In this document: in pieces, positions 37,328 to 47,082 of the stretch
Numbering within the stretch: the first letter of the stretch is position 1
Layout of the letters: each line of letters opens with the position of its first letter
Made by a program: the position numbers and the translations under genes
Assembly: GCA_018780035.1 (NCBI GenBank)
Contig: JADMKE010000017.1
Coordinates: 62,001-126,000, forward strand
DNA from: Candidatus Sericytochromatia bacterium
GTDB taxonomy: Bacteria; Cyanobacteriota; Sericytochromatia; UBA7694
DNA length: 64,000 nt
Reading direction: 5' to 3'
Notes under the pieces: model-generated
Told to the model about the DNA's origin: nothing
Databases searched by the model: none
Seen by the model: the letters and a program-made list of their open reading frames with translations, nothing else

Positions 37328-40024
37328 ATGAAAAAGACGGCCCTAAGCTTGGGATTATTGACCTGTTTGTGGGGAGTGCTGCCCACTCCCGCTCCCGTTT
37401 GGGCCGCTCCCGCTGCGCCAATATTTGTGCGGGCCCATCGTGGCATTCAAGAGTATACTTTGGCCAATGGCCTCAAGGTGCTCTTGGTCGAAAACCATGC
37501 AGCCCCTGTGATCAGCACCTTGATTGTCTACCGCGTCGGCTCCCGCAACGAAGCCGTGGGATATACGGGTTCGACCCACTTTTTGGAACATATGCTGTTT
37601 AAAGGCACACCCACCTTTAACAAAACCCGAGGCACCCAAATCGCCCAAACCTTACAAGCCCAAGGCGCACGCTTTAATGCCACCACCTGGCTCGATCGCA
37701 CCAATTATTTTGAGACTTTGCCCGCCGACCAACTCGAACTGGCACTGCGTCTAGAAGCCGATCGCATGCGCAATTCGTTTATTGCCGACCCCGACCGCAA
37801 ATCTGAAATGAGCGTGGTGCGCAATGAACTTGAAAGGGGCGAAAACAACCCCGACCGCGTGATGTGGCAGCAGCTTTTTAGCCATGTCTTTATGGCCCAC
37901 CCCTATCACCACCCCACAATTGGTTGGCGCAGTGATGTCGAAGGCGTTCCCACTGCCCGTTTAAAAAAATTCTACGAAGATTTTTATTATCCCAATAACG
38001 CCACCTTGATTCTGGTTGGCGATTTTGACTCACCCAAGGCCTTGGAAATGGTCAATCGCCATTTTGGCCCTCTTGAAGCCTCCAAAGAGCCGATCCCCGA
38101 GGTTTATACCGAAGAACCGCCCCAGCAAGGTGAGCGTCGCTTTACTCTGATGCGCCCCGGCCAATTGGGGATTGTGAATATGGGCTTTCGCGTGCCACCT
38201 TTGGCCCATGGGGATAGCTATGCCCTCGATCTGCTCGACAATTTGCTCAGCAAAGGCGTGAGCAGCCGTTTGTATCAGTCCTTGGTCGAAAAACAAGTGG
38301 CCGTTTCAGCCAGCAGCTCAAATGTACAATTGCGCGATCCCGGTCTGTTTGTGCTCTCGGCCAAATTGGCCACAGGGGTGAGCCACGAAAAGGGTGAAAA
38401 GGCCCTCTGGCAGGTGATCGAAGAGCTGCAAAAGACCCCTCCCAGCATGGCCGAACTCGACAAAGTCAAGGCCCAGATCAAGGCCCAGGTCTCGTTTAAT
38501 CGCCACGGCACACTCGAATTGGCCAGCGATTTGGGCGAATATGAAGCCATGGCCGATTGGCGCTATATGGTGACCTACCTCGATCAGATCGCCAAGGTCA
38601 CCCCTGCCGACGTGCAACGGGTGGCCAAGACCTATTTCCAAAGTCAAAATCGCACAGTCGGTTGGTTTGTGCCCCAGGCCGCAAACGAGGTCAAGGTCAA
38701 TCACCGCGATACGGTGTATACCGAATTGGGCAACGAGACCCAGAACAAAGCGGCTGCCGCCCAGCGCATTCCCTTGCAACGCCTGCCGCTGGGCCAAAAG
38801 GGCAGCTTGATCATCCAAGAAAACCACCTCGACAATACGGTCGCCATCCACGGAACGATCTTGGCAGGCAGTGTCAACGACCCCAATGGCAAAGCCGGTT
38901 TGGCCATGCTCACGGCAGATATGCTTGATCAGGGTACCCGTGCCAATAACAAATTGGCCCTGGCCAAAAAACTGGAATCGATGGGTTCGAGTTTGAGTAT
39001 TTCAGCGGGGCTCGAAAGAGTCGAAATCACAGGGCGTTGTTTGGCCGAAAACCTCAACGTCACCCTTGATTTGCTCTTTGAAATGCTCAAGCAGCCCAGT
39101 TTCCCGACCGAAGAATTTGCCAAGCTCAAAAAGCAGACTGTTGATCGGCTCAAACAGCGCATGGACAATACCGATGCCCTGGCCAACGATCTGCTTTATA
39201 CCTCGCTGTATCCGGCAGGGCACCCCCGTTCCGTCCCGCTTGAAAGCCTGATCCAATCGGTCGAAAAGCTCAGCCTGGAGGATATCAAAGGCTTTTATGC
39301 CCGCCACTACGGCAGCCAAGAAATGGTCTTGGCTGTTGTCGGCGACGTGCAGGCCGAGGCGCTTAAGCAGCGGGTCAATGCTGCAATCAGCGGCTGGAAA
39401 TCCGACAACCCTGTGGCGATTAATGTGCCGGATATTCCTTCACAGACCCAAGGCAAACGGGTGATCAAAACCCTCAAAGACAAAGCCAATATCTCAATCG
39501 CCATGGGCATTCAGACAGATATCAAATTGGGCGCTGCTGATTATTTCCCCGCCATTTTGGCCAACCATGTCTTGGGCCAAAGTTCACTCTCTTCGCGGCT
39601 GGGGCTGCGGGTGCGCGACGAACTTGGTCTGACTTATGGCATTTTTTCGTATTTTGCCGATCCCGGTCGCAGTGCTGGCCCCTGGCTGGTGGGGGTGACC
39701 ACCGCCCCCGACAATGTCGAAAAAACCATCACCGCCAGCAAAGAAGTAATCGCCTTATACGTCAAAGAGGGCATCTCTGCCCGCGAGCTAGAATTGGCCA
39801 AGTCGGCCCTGATTGGCTCTTATTTGGTGGGACTTTCGACCAATCCTGAATTGGCCGATCGCCTCTCGGATATCGCCTTTTTCCACCTCGGTGATGACTA
39901 TATCACCCAGCGCCGTAATCTGATTCAGTCTGTGACCCTGGATCAGGTCAATGCAGCCATTCGCAAATACTTTAACCCAGACCGCCTGACCACCACAATA
40001 GTAGGAAATTATGCAGAAAAATAA
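37328..40024 (+). CDS. M16-family zinc peptidase, two-domain, with signal peptide
   Basis: HFLEHMLFKGT (HxxEH) and NELERGENNPD; signal-like N-terminus. Confidence 0.92.
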   Translation: MKKTALSLGLLTCLWGVLPTPAPVWAAPAAPIFVRAHRGIQEYTLANGLKVLLVENHAAPVISTLIVYRVGSRNEAVGYTGSTHFLEHMLFKGTPTFNKTRGTQIAQTLQAQGARFNATTWLDRTNYFETLPADQLELALRLEADRMRNSFIADPDRKSEMSVVRNELERGENNPDRVMWQQLFSHVFMAHPYHHPTIGWRSDVEGVPTARLKKFYEDFYYPNNATLILVGDFDSPKALEMVNRHFGPLEASKEPIPEVYTEEPPQQGERRFTLMRPGQLGIVNMGFRVPPLAHGDSYALDLLDNLLSKGVSSRLYQSLVEKQVAVSASSSNVQLRDPGLFVLSAKLATGVSHEKGEKALWQVIEELQKTPPSMAELDKVKAQIKAQVSFNRHGTLELASDLGEYEAMADWRYMVTYLDQIAKVTPADVQRVAKTYFQSQNRTVGWFVPQAANEVKVNHRDTVYTELGNETQNKAAAAQRIPLQRLPLGQKGSLIIQENHLDNTVAIHGTILAGSVNDPNGKAGLAMLTADMLDQGTRANNKLALAKKLESMGSSLSISAGLERVEITGRCLAENLNVTLDLLFEMLKQPSFPTEEFAKLKKQTVDRLKQRMDNTDALANDLLYTSLYPAGHPRSVPLESLIQSVEKLSLEDIKGFYARHYGSQEMVLAVVGDVQAEALKQRVNAAISGWKSDNPVAINVPDIPSQTQGKRVIKTLKDKANISIAMGIQTDIKLGAADYFPAILANHVLGQSSLSSRLGLRVRDELGLTYGIFSYFADPGRSAGPWLVGVTTAPDNVEKTITASKEVIALYVKEGISARELELAKSALIGSYLVGLSTNPELADRLSDIAFFHLGDDYITQRRNLIQSVTLDQVNAAIRKYFNPDRLTTTIVGNYAEK

Positions 40025-42680
40025 AGCCCAAGCGCCCATTTTTGTCCAAGCCGACGGGGGCATCCAAGAATACAAATTGAACAACGGCCTCAAAGTGCTT
40101 TTGGTCGAGAATCATTCAGCCCCCGTGGCCACAGTCTTGGTGGTGTATAAAGTGGGTTCGCGCAACGAGGCTGTGGGCTATACCGGCTCCACCCACTTTT
40201 TGGAACACATGCTCTTTCGGGGAACGCCCAAATTTAACAAGAGCAAAGGTACCCTGATCGCCCAGGTACTGAGCAAAGAGGGCGCCAATTTTAACGCCAC
40301 AACCTGGCTCGACCGCACCACCTATTACGAAACGGTGCCCGCTGAAAAGCTGGAATTGGCTCTCGAAATCGAAGCTGAGCGTATGCAACACGCCTTTATC
40401 CGCGATGCCGACCGCCAAGCTGAAATGACTGTGGTGCGCAATGAATTGGAGCGGGACGAAAACGAACCCGACAGCATTATGTGGAAAAACCTCTTTGCCC
40501 AGGCCTTTTTGGCTCACCCTTATCACCACCCCACAATTGGCTGGCACAGCGATGTTGAAGGCGTTCCCACCGCCCGCCTGCGCCAATTTTACAAAGAGTT
40601 TTACCATCCCAATAATGCCACCTTGGTGGTCGTCGGTGATTTTGACACCCAAGCCGCTTTGGATCAGGTTCAGGCAAAATTTGGAAACATTCCCGCCGCA
40701 AAAAAAGCCATTCCCGAGATGTACACCCAAGAATTCCCCCAGCAGGGTGAGCGCCGCTTTAAAATTCGCCGTCCTGGGCAATTGGGGATTGTGCAATTGG
40801 CCTGGCATGTGCCAGCCCAAGCACATCCCGACAGCTACGCCCTGGATGTCTTACAGGATATCCTGGCCGAAGGAGTCAACAGCCGCCTCTACCAAAAACT
40901 GGTCGAGAGCCAAAAAGCCATCTACGCCGGGGCCTATAATATTCAATTGCGCGATCCGGGCCTGTTTATCGTGCACGCCAAAGTCGCCACAGGTGGTGTG
41001 AGCCATACCGAGGTCGAAGTGGCCATTCAGGAAGTGATCGGCGAATTGCAGAAAAAGGCCCCGAGCAAAAAAGAGCTGGATCGCGTACGCAACCAGACCA
41101 AAGCGGCATTTTCTTACCACCGCCACGGCACCCACCAATTGGCCAGCATGTTGGGAGAATTTGAAGCCACCGCCAATTGGCAGTTTATGCTGAACTACCT
41201 CGAACAACTCGACAAGGTCAAACCGGCTGACGTGATGCGCGTGGCCCAAACCTATTTCAAAGACGACAATTTAACCGTGGGCTGGTTTATTCCCGAAGCC
41301 GCAGAGATGGTCGATGTGGGACCTCAGCCCGCAGAAACCCAAGCCAAAGCAGCCAAAAAAAACGCGGCCAAAGCGACCAAGACAATCAAAAATACAGGTC
41401 CTGCCCTGATTCAGCACAAATCTGAACTGGACCGCCAAGAATTCGCCAAAAGTGCGGTGTTAATCACCCAGGAAAACCACCTCGACAATACGGTCTCGAT
41501 TCAGGGCAAATTCCCGGGCGGTACGATCTTCAACCCGCAAAACAAACACGGTTTGGCTGAACTCACCGCAGGCATGCTCAAAAAAGGCTCTAAGAACTAC
41601 GACAAACTCGAAATCGCAGATGCCCTGGCACAAATGGGCTCTTCGCTGGATTTCCGCTTGGGCACAGATCATGTCAGTTTTACGATTCGCTGCCTGGGAG
41701 AAAACGTCAAACCGACCCTGGACCTGCTCGAAGACACCTTGTTACATCCGACTTTTCCCGAAGATGAATTCGAAAAGCTCAAAAAGCAGCGTCTGGATCG
41801 TCTCTTGCAGCGTCTCGACAGCACCGATGCCATGGCCTATGACTTGCTCTACCGCAATCTCTATCCAGAGAACCACCCACTCTACCAGCCCACAGTGGAA
41901 GAGCTGATGAAAGCCACTGAAAAGCTGACGCTCAAAGAGGTCAAACAATTCTACAAACAGCATTATGGCCACAAAAACATGATTGCGGCAGGAGTCGGAG
42001 ATATTGACGCAAAATTTCTGCATCAGTGGTTTGGCAACCATTTGGGCAAATGGAATGCCAAAGTTCCCGACTTTCCCGAAATAGAAGTCGTGGGCCGTCA
42101 GAAAAAAGGCCAAGAATGGGTTTATTCCATGCCCGACAAGGCCAATGTCTCTCTCTTTCTGGGCCACCAGGCCACACTCACGCGAAAATCTCCCGACTTT
42201 TTTGCAGCCACCCTGGCCAATCAAGCCCTGGGCCAAAGTTCTCTGGCCTCCCGTTTGGGCATTCGCATTCGCGATGAACTCGGCCTGACTTATGGGATTT
42301 ATTCTTATTTCTCAGATGTCGGTCGCAGTGCGGGTCCGTGGGTACTTTCGGTCTCCACCAATCCCGAGAATGTGAGCCGCACCCTTGTCGAAGTCAAAAA
42401 AGTCGTCGACGATTATCTGAGAGAAGGCATTACAGCCCAAGAATTAAACGATGGCAAATCGGCGTTGATTGGCTCTTATCTGGTCAATCTGGCCACCCAC
42501 CCTGAAATCGCCTATCGCTTGGTCCAATTGGAGCAATACCAATTTGGGCTGGACTATTTCCAGAAGCGCGCGGGTTTGATTCGCAAAGTCACCCAGGCCC
42601 AGGTCAACAAAGCACTGCGCCAGTATATCCATCCCGAGAGCTGGAGTGTGGGCATTGCTGGGAATTACAGCCTTGAGTAA
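40011..42680 (+). CDS. M16-family zinc peptidase, paralogue of upstream gene, no clear signal peptide
   Basis: HFLEHMLFRGT, NELERDENEPD; closely similar to 37328-40024; overlaps it by 14 bp. Confidence 0.92.
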   Translation: MQKNKAQAPIFVQADGGIQEYKLNNGLKVLLVENHSAPVATVLVVYKVGSRNEAVGYTGSTHFLEHMLFRGTPKFNKSKGTLIAQVLSKEGANFNATTWLDRTTYYETVPAEKLELALEIEAERMQHAFIRDADRQAEMTVVRNELERDENEPDSIMWKNLFAQAFLAHPYHHPTIGWHSDVEGVPTARLRQFYKEFYHPNNATLVVVGDFDTQAALDQVQAKFGNIPAAKKAIPEMYTQEFPQQGERRFKIRRPGQLGIVQLAWHVPAQAHPDSYALDVLQDILAEGVNSRLYQKLVESQKAIYAGAYNIQLRDPGLFIVHAKVATGGVSHTEVEVAIQEVIGELQKKAPSKKELDRVRNQTKAAFSYHRHGTHQLASMLGEFEATANWQFMLNYLEQLDKVKPADVMRVAQTYFKDDNLTVGWFIPEAAEMVDVGPQPAETQAKAAKKNAAKATKTIKNTGPALIQHKSELDRQEFAKSAVLITQENHLDNTVSIQGKFPGGTIFNPQNKHGLAELTAGMLKKGSKNYDKLEIADALAQMGSSLDFRLGTDHVSFTIRCLGENVKPTLDLLEDTLLHPTFPEDEFEKLKKQRLDRLLQRLDSTDAMAYDLLYRNLYPENHPLYQPTVEELMKATEKLTLKEVKQFYKQHYGHKNMIAAGVGDIDAKFLHQWFGNHLGKWNAKVPDFPEIEVVGRQKKGQEWVYSMPDKANVSLFLGHQATLTRKSPDFFAATLANQALGQSSLASRLGIRIRDELGLTYGIYSYFSDVGRSAGPWVLSVSTNPENVSRTLVEVKKVVDDYLREGITAQELNDGKSALIGSYLVNLATHPEIAYRLVQLEQYQFGLDYFQKRAGLIRKVTQAQVNKALRQYIHPESWSVGIAGNYSLE

Positions 42681-42728
42681 GCGGTGGGTAAGAATTATTG
42701 AGCAAAGAGTATTGAGCAAGAGCAGAGG

Positions 42729-43970
42729 TTGAAGATGCAACAGCGAAAGAGACGCTTTGGGGAGTGGCTGCAGGAATTGCAGTTGGTCGAGAGCGAGCAG
42801 ATTGAAGCGGCCCTGCGCGAACAGGAAATGCACCCCGATTATTTGGGGGAAATTTTAATTCGACGTGGACTGATCGCCGAATCTGTGCGAGACGGAATTC
42901 TCATTTTGCAAAAATTATTGGGCACCTCGACCCGCCTCTCCGAAATGGAGATTTTGCCCGAAACACTGCAGGCCATCCCCCCCCGACTGGCCCACGCTCA
43001 CAGCGTTTTCCCTGTTTTGCAGGTGGCCAATTGCCTGGTGGTGGCCACCTCTCAGCCCGATGATCCCGTTTGGCAAGCAGCACTGGCAGAGCGCACAGGT
43101 CTTAAGCTTTACCCTGTTTCGTTTCGGGCTTCGGATATTGAAATGGCCCTGGCCACCTTTTATACCACCCAACAGGCCCGGGCCTCAACAGGCTTGGACT
43201 GGATCAGTGATCAGGTTCCCGATCCCGGTCCACGCCTGACCTTTGTCGGTTCTGGCGATGCTTTGGGTTCGGGTGCCCGCAACCAAACCTGCCTGCATAT
43301 CCGCAGCAAAGAGGCCACCTTCTTGATTGATTGTGGTCCCACCTCTCTGACGGCCCTCAAACAAATGGATCTGTCGATTGACGAAATAGATGGGGCCCTG
43401 ATGACCCACGGCCACGGCGACCATTTTGCAGGTCTGCCGTTTGTACTTCTGCAGCAAATCACCCAAAACCGCTCTCGGCCTTTCTGGATCATGGCCCCTC
43501 AGCACCTGCTCGACCATTTGCAGGCCTTTCAGGAGATGTGTTATCCAGGGCTCTTTCAATTGGGGCTGTTTGAAATTCGCTATTTGCCCATCGAAGACGA
43601 GCCCCGCCCTGTTCCAGGCACCTCGATCATGGTCTATCCCTTTGCCATGGACCATATGCGTACCCGCCTCTGTCTGGGTTATCAGGTGCATTTGGCCGAA
43701 GAAAAAATAGTCGCTTACACCGGCGATACCGCCTGGGGCGAGCACATGGTCAATCTGGCCCGCGACACAGACCTGCTCGTGACAGAATGCAGCTATTACG
43801 AACCGGGCCATCCTGACGCCAAACATCTCTCTTACCAGGAGATTTTTGAGCACCGCGACTTGCTCAAAACCAAGCGCCTGATCCTGACCCATATGGGAGA
43901 AGACATGTTGGCCCGAGCCAGCGAAACAGCCTTTGATACCGCTTTTGACGGTCTCGTGATCGATCTGTGA
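42729..43970 (+). CDS. MshEN-like domain fused to metallo-beta-lactamase-fold hydrolase
   Basis: N-terminus RRFGEWLQELQLVESEQIEAALREQE...YLGEILIRRGLIAE resembles MshEN/GspE-N; C-terminus MTHGHGDHFAGLPFVLLQ and YTGDTAWGEHMV. Confidence 0.75.
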   Translation: MKMQQRKRRFGEWLQELQLVESEQIEAALREQEMHPDYLGEILIRRGLIAESVRDGILILQKLLGTSTRLSEMEILPETLQAIPPRLAHAHSVFPVLQVANCLVVATSQPDDPVWQAALAERTGLKLYPVSFRASDIEMALATFYTTQQARASTGLDWISDQVPDPGPRLTFVGSGDALGSGARNQTCLHIRSKEATFLIDCGPTSLTALKQMDLSIDEIDGALMTHGHGDHFAGLPFVLLQQITQNRSRPFWIMAPQHLLDHLQAFQEMCYPGLFQLGLFEIRYLPIEDEPRPVPGTSIMVYPFAMDHMRTRLCLGYQVHLAEEKIVAYTGDTAWGEHMVNLARDTDLLVTECSYYEPGHPDAKHLSYQEIFEHRDLLKTKRLILTHMGEDMLARASETAFDTAFDGLVIDL

Positions 43971-45118
43971 AAATTTTTCTGGACCTGCGCTGGGTGCGCA
44001 GTGCCACTCTCGATGGTTTGGGGCGTGTCAGCTTGTCGCTGGTGGCCGAGCTTTTGCGTTTAGAAAGCCCGCACAGCTTTGGCCTGCTGCTCAGTACCCA
44101 AGAGTTGGCACGTTTTTGCCTGCAGTGGATCCGCGAGGCAGATCCCCGGCCCTTACGCGCAGTCTACCGCGTCGATACCCTCGGCTTTGACGCCCGCTCC
44201 CCCCTCAATCGCTTGGTTTTGCCTCGGCTGCAAAAAGATTTTGGTGCAGACCTCTATTTCACCCCCTATTACCCCTTTCATCCCGTGCCGGGTATCCCCT
44301 GTGTGGTCATGGTCCATGACCTGATCCCCCTGCTTTTTCCCGCTTATTTCCGCGAAGCCAGTTTGCCCTTTCGGCTGTTGATGACCCGTGCTGCGCCGCT
44401 CAAGCTGTTGCTTAAACCCTGCACAAAGATCATCACCGTCTCCCAGAGCAGTGCCCGCGACCTCGAAAAGGCCTTGGCAATTGATCCGGCCCGGATTACC
44501 GTGATTTATCCAGGGGTCAGCCCCTTTGTGCCGCATCCAGATCCAGAACCGGTCTTGGATTTTTATGGTCTACCAGGGCCGGGTTACATACTTTCTGTCG
44601 GGCGGCCCGAACCCTATAAAAACTTTGTCGGCCTGATTCAACTCTATGCCCGTCTGCCTTTGGCCTTGCGTGAGAAACACCCATTGGTCTTGGTGGGGCC
44701 TCCTCACCCGATCCAGACCCCCCATCTGCAAGAGGAAATCACCTCCCAGGGGCTGAGTCGGTTTGTATTTTTGACAGGAGCTGTGGCTGCCGAAGATTTG
44801 CCCGCCCTTTACCAAGCTGCAGCTGTCTTTGCCTTTCCCTCGCTTTACGAAGGCTTTGGCCTGCCCGTTTTGGAGGCCATGGCAGCAGGGATACCCGTAC
44901 TCAGTTCCGATCGCGCCTCACTGCCCGAAGCCACAGGCGGGGCTGCCTTGTTGTGGAATCCAGAAGATTTAGAGGGCGGCTCGCGCCATTTGGAAAAGCT
45001 CTTGCGCGAGCCTGAATTGCGCCAGAGTTTGATTGAAAAAGGGCATGCCCAGGCCCGCCGCTTCACTTGGCAGACCATGGCTGGACACGTCTTAAAAATC
45101 TTTGAAAGTTTGGCTTAA
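43967..45118 (+). CDS. Glycosyltransferase family 4
   Basis: YILSVGRPEPYKNFVGLI, FAFPSLYEGFGLPVLEAMAAGIPVLSSDRASLPE. GTG start. Confidence 0.9.
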   Translation: MKIFLDLRWVRSATLDGLGRVSLSLVAELLRLESPHSFGLLLSTQELARFCLQWIREADPRPLRAVYRVDTLGFDARSPLNRLVLPRLQKDFGADLYFTPYYPFHPVPGIPCVVMVHDLIPLLFPAYFREASLPFRLLMTRAAPLKLLLKPCTKIITVSQSSARDLEKALAIDPARITVIYPGVSPFVPHPDPEPVLDFYGLPGPGYILSVGRPEPYKNFVGLIQLYARLPLALREKHPLVLVGPPHPIQTPHLQEEITSQGLSRFVFLTGAVAAEDLPALYQAAAVFAFPSLYEGFGLPVLEAMAAGIPVLSSDRASLPEATGGAALLWNPEDLEGGSRHLEKLLREPELRQSLIEKGHAQARRFTWQTMAGHVLKIFESLA

Positions 45119-46267
45119 ATGCAGACCCTGGCGGAGCTTTTGTCCCGAGTCAATTATGCGCCCAAATTGGCCTTTGCGCTGCATTCAGCAGAGGTCTACA
45201 CCCATTTTCGTGCGATTTTAAACTGCCTCTCCCCGCAAGACTACGACCTGATTCTGATCCATCCCGATGATGAACTGAGGGCCTTGGTTGCAGATCTGCC
45301 CTGCGCCGTTTATGAATTGCCCCAGCTCTTGCAAAGTATATCTGAAAGTACAGACCAGCTTAGAGGCCGAGGCTACCGCTATCTGGTCAGTCACCATTAT
45401 CACGGCATGATGAAGCTGCACCTGTCTGAGAACCCTGAAGACAGCGTGTATTATCCCCTGATCAAATTTCTCGGGCAATACAATATTCGCCTGATGTATG
45501 GCCTGGGCCACGACCATTGGAATCTGGCAGAATGGAACCGCTATTACGATCTGCACCTCTGTTTTGGGCCCTGGCAAGTAGAACGTTTGGCAGCCTTTTC
45601 TGAGAGCATCAAACTGGAAGTGGGGGTGCCAAGGTATTCAGACTATTTTACACAGGCGCAAGACCCCGCTCTGCGCAGCGCTTTGCGCCAAAGGCATGGC
45701 CTCAAGGCCGAAGATCGGGTTTTGGTCTGGCTGCCCACACTGGGGCCCGAAAACACCCTGCCCATCTATTTGCCCCTGATTCAAGCCCTGATGCACAACA
45801 CTCAGCAAAACGGGGAAGATGAATTTTGTCTGAGGATTAAACCCCATCCCCTGAGTTGGCACCAAGAGCCTGACAAGCTGAAGGGCTTGGCAGATTTGCC
45901 CCCTGAATGGGTGATCAAGACCCCTTGCGACAATCTAGAGCTATTCCTGATTGCCGATTATATTCTCTGTGATTATGGCGGAGTGGCCTTTAGCGCCGTT
46001 TATACCGACCAAAACCTGCTTTTGTTAGATCACCCCGACAAAGTTTTGGCAGAAGCAGAAAGTGATGCCCTGATGCGTCAGACCTTGCCGGCCCTCTCTC
46101 CCCAGCACAGTGATGAACTGAGAGCGATCTTAAACAATCCCCACCATTGGCAGACCCAGGCAGCCCAACGCGCCGCCCTGCGCAAGCGTTTTTTTACGCC
46201 ATATAAAGCCCAAAGCGCAAAAATGGCCGCCAAAATTCTCAGCAATTTAGCGGATTATCTGCCATGA
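45119..46267 (+). CDS. CDP-glycerol glycerophosphotransferase-like / glycosyltransferase-like protein
   Basis: RIKPHPLSWHQ, LFLIADYILCDYGGVAFSAVY. Confidence 0.6.
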   Translation: MQTLAELLSRVNYAPKLAFALHSAEVYTHFRAILNCLSPQDYDLILIHPDDELRALVADLPCAVYELPQLLQSISESTDQLRGRGYRYLVSHHYHGMMKLHLSENPEDSVYYPLIKFLGQYNIRLMYGLGHDHWNLAEWNRYYDLHLCFGPWQVERLAAFSESIKLEVGVPRYSDYFTQAQDPALRSALRQRHGLKAEDRVLVWLPTLGPENTLPIYLPLIQALMHNTQQNGEDEFCLRIKPHPLSWHQEPDKLKGLADLPPEWVIKTPCDNLELFLIADYILCDYGGVAFSAVYTDQNLLLLDHPDKVLAEAESDALMRQTLPALSPQHSDELRAILNNPHHWQTQAAQRAALRKRFFTPYKAQSAKMAAKILSNLADYLP

Positions 46268-46280
46268 ATTGGTGCGTAAC

Positions 46281-47024
46281 ATGAGCAGTTTGGGCCATTT
46301 GCTTTTTTCTGGGCAGGACGAGGCGGGTGAGGTACAGGTCTATGACAATGGCGCACGGCGTTTGCTGGCCTTTGGTCCCGGTGATGAGCAAAGTGCCTGT
46401 CTCAAATCTGAACCGGGGCTTTTGCTGTTTGAATATACCCAGGCCATGATGCTGGGCTTGCTCTTTGCTTCCCCGCGCAAGGTGCTCTGCCTGGGGCTCG
46501 GCGCAGGCAGTTTGGTCACGGCTTTGCTCAGCCATTGCAAAGGCGTCAAAATCACCGCCGTCGAACTGCGCCCGCTGGTGTTTGAATTGGCCCAGCGCTA
46601 TTTTTATCTGCCGCGCAGCAAAAATCTGCAAATTCAAATTGAAGACGCCGCCACTTTTATCAGCCAAGACAGCAGCCACTATGATCTGATCTTCTGCGAT
46701 CTCTATACTGCCACAGGGGCTGCGCCTGTGCAAAATGAGCTGGATTTTTTAAGCGCCTGCCGCGCCCGGCTCAAACCCGAAGGGCTGTTTGTGATCAACA
46801 GCTGGCGCCAAGAAAAATTGCCCAACCAGGCAGATCTTGACCAGCTCAAACAGGTCTTCCCCAGCTTGGGGGCCTGTTTGACCAGCGAAGGCAATTGGGT
46901 ACTTATGGGGCGCCGTTTGCCTTTTTCGCTACCGGCCCAGGTCAAAGACCCGGCCCAACAATGGTCTCGTCAATTGGGGTTTTCGCTGATCAAACACCTG
47001 CGGAATTTCAAGCAAATAGATTAA
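46281..47024 (+). CDS. Spermidine synthase-like SAM-dependent protein
   Basis: KVLCLGLGAGSLVTALLSHCKGVKITAVELRPLVFELAQRYF; YDLIFCDLY. Confidence 0.75.
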   Translation: MSSLGHLLFSGQDEAGEVQVYDNGARRLLAFGPGDEQSACLKSEPGLLLFEYTQAMMLGLLFASPRKVLCLGLGAGSLVTALLSHCKGVKITAVELRPLVFELAQRYFYLPRSKNLQIQIEDAATFISQDSSHYDLIFCDLYTATGAAPVQNELDFLSACRARLKPEGLFVINSWRQEKLPNQADLDQLKQVFPSLGACLTSEGNWVLMGRRLPFSLPAQVKDPAQQWSRQLGFSLIKHLRNFKQID

Positions 47025-47027
47025 TGA

Positions 47028-47082
47028 CACAGATTTGCGTATTTTTCTTGGAGAACAGAGGCTATTTTGCTCCAAATCTGTG
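47028..47082. other. 10-bp inverted repeat between convergent genes
   Basis: CACAGATTTG (47028-47037) and CAAATCTGTG (47073-47082), with an overlapping TTGGAG (47048-47053)/CTCCAA (47070-47075) pair. Confidence 0.5.

Noticed and set aside
40116-40826. 236-aa minus-strand ORF opposite the second M16 peptidase (and similar long shadows at 43185-43892, 53425-54171, 55818-56363)
   Set aside because: Long antisense ORFs are expected from codon bias in this sequence; the opposite strand encodes well-supported proteins.
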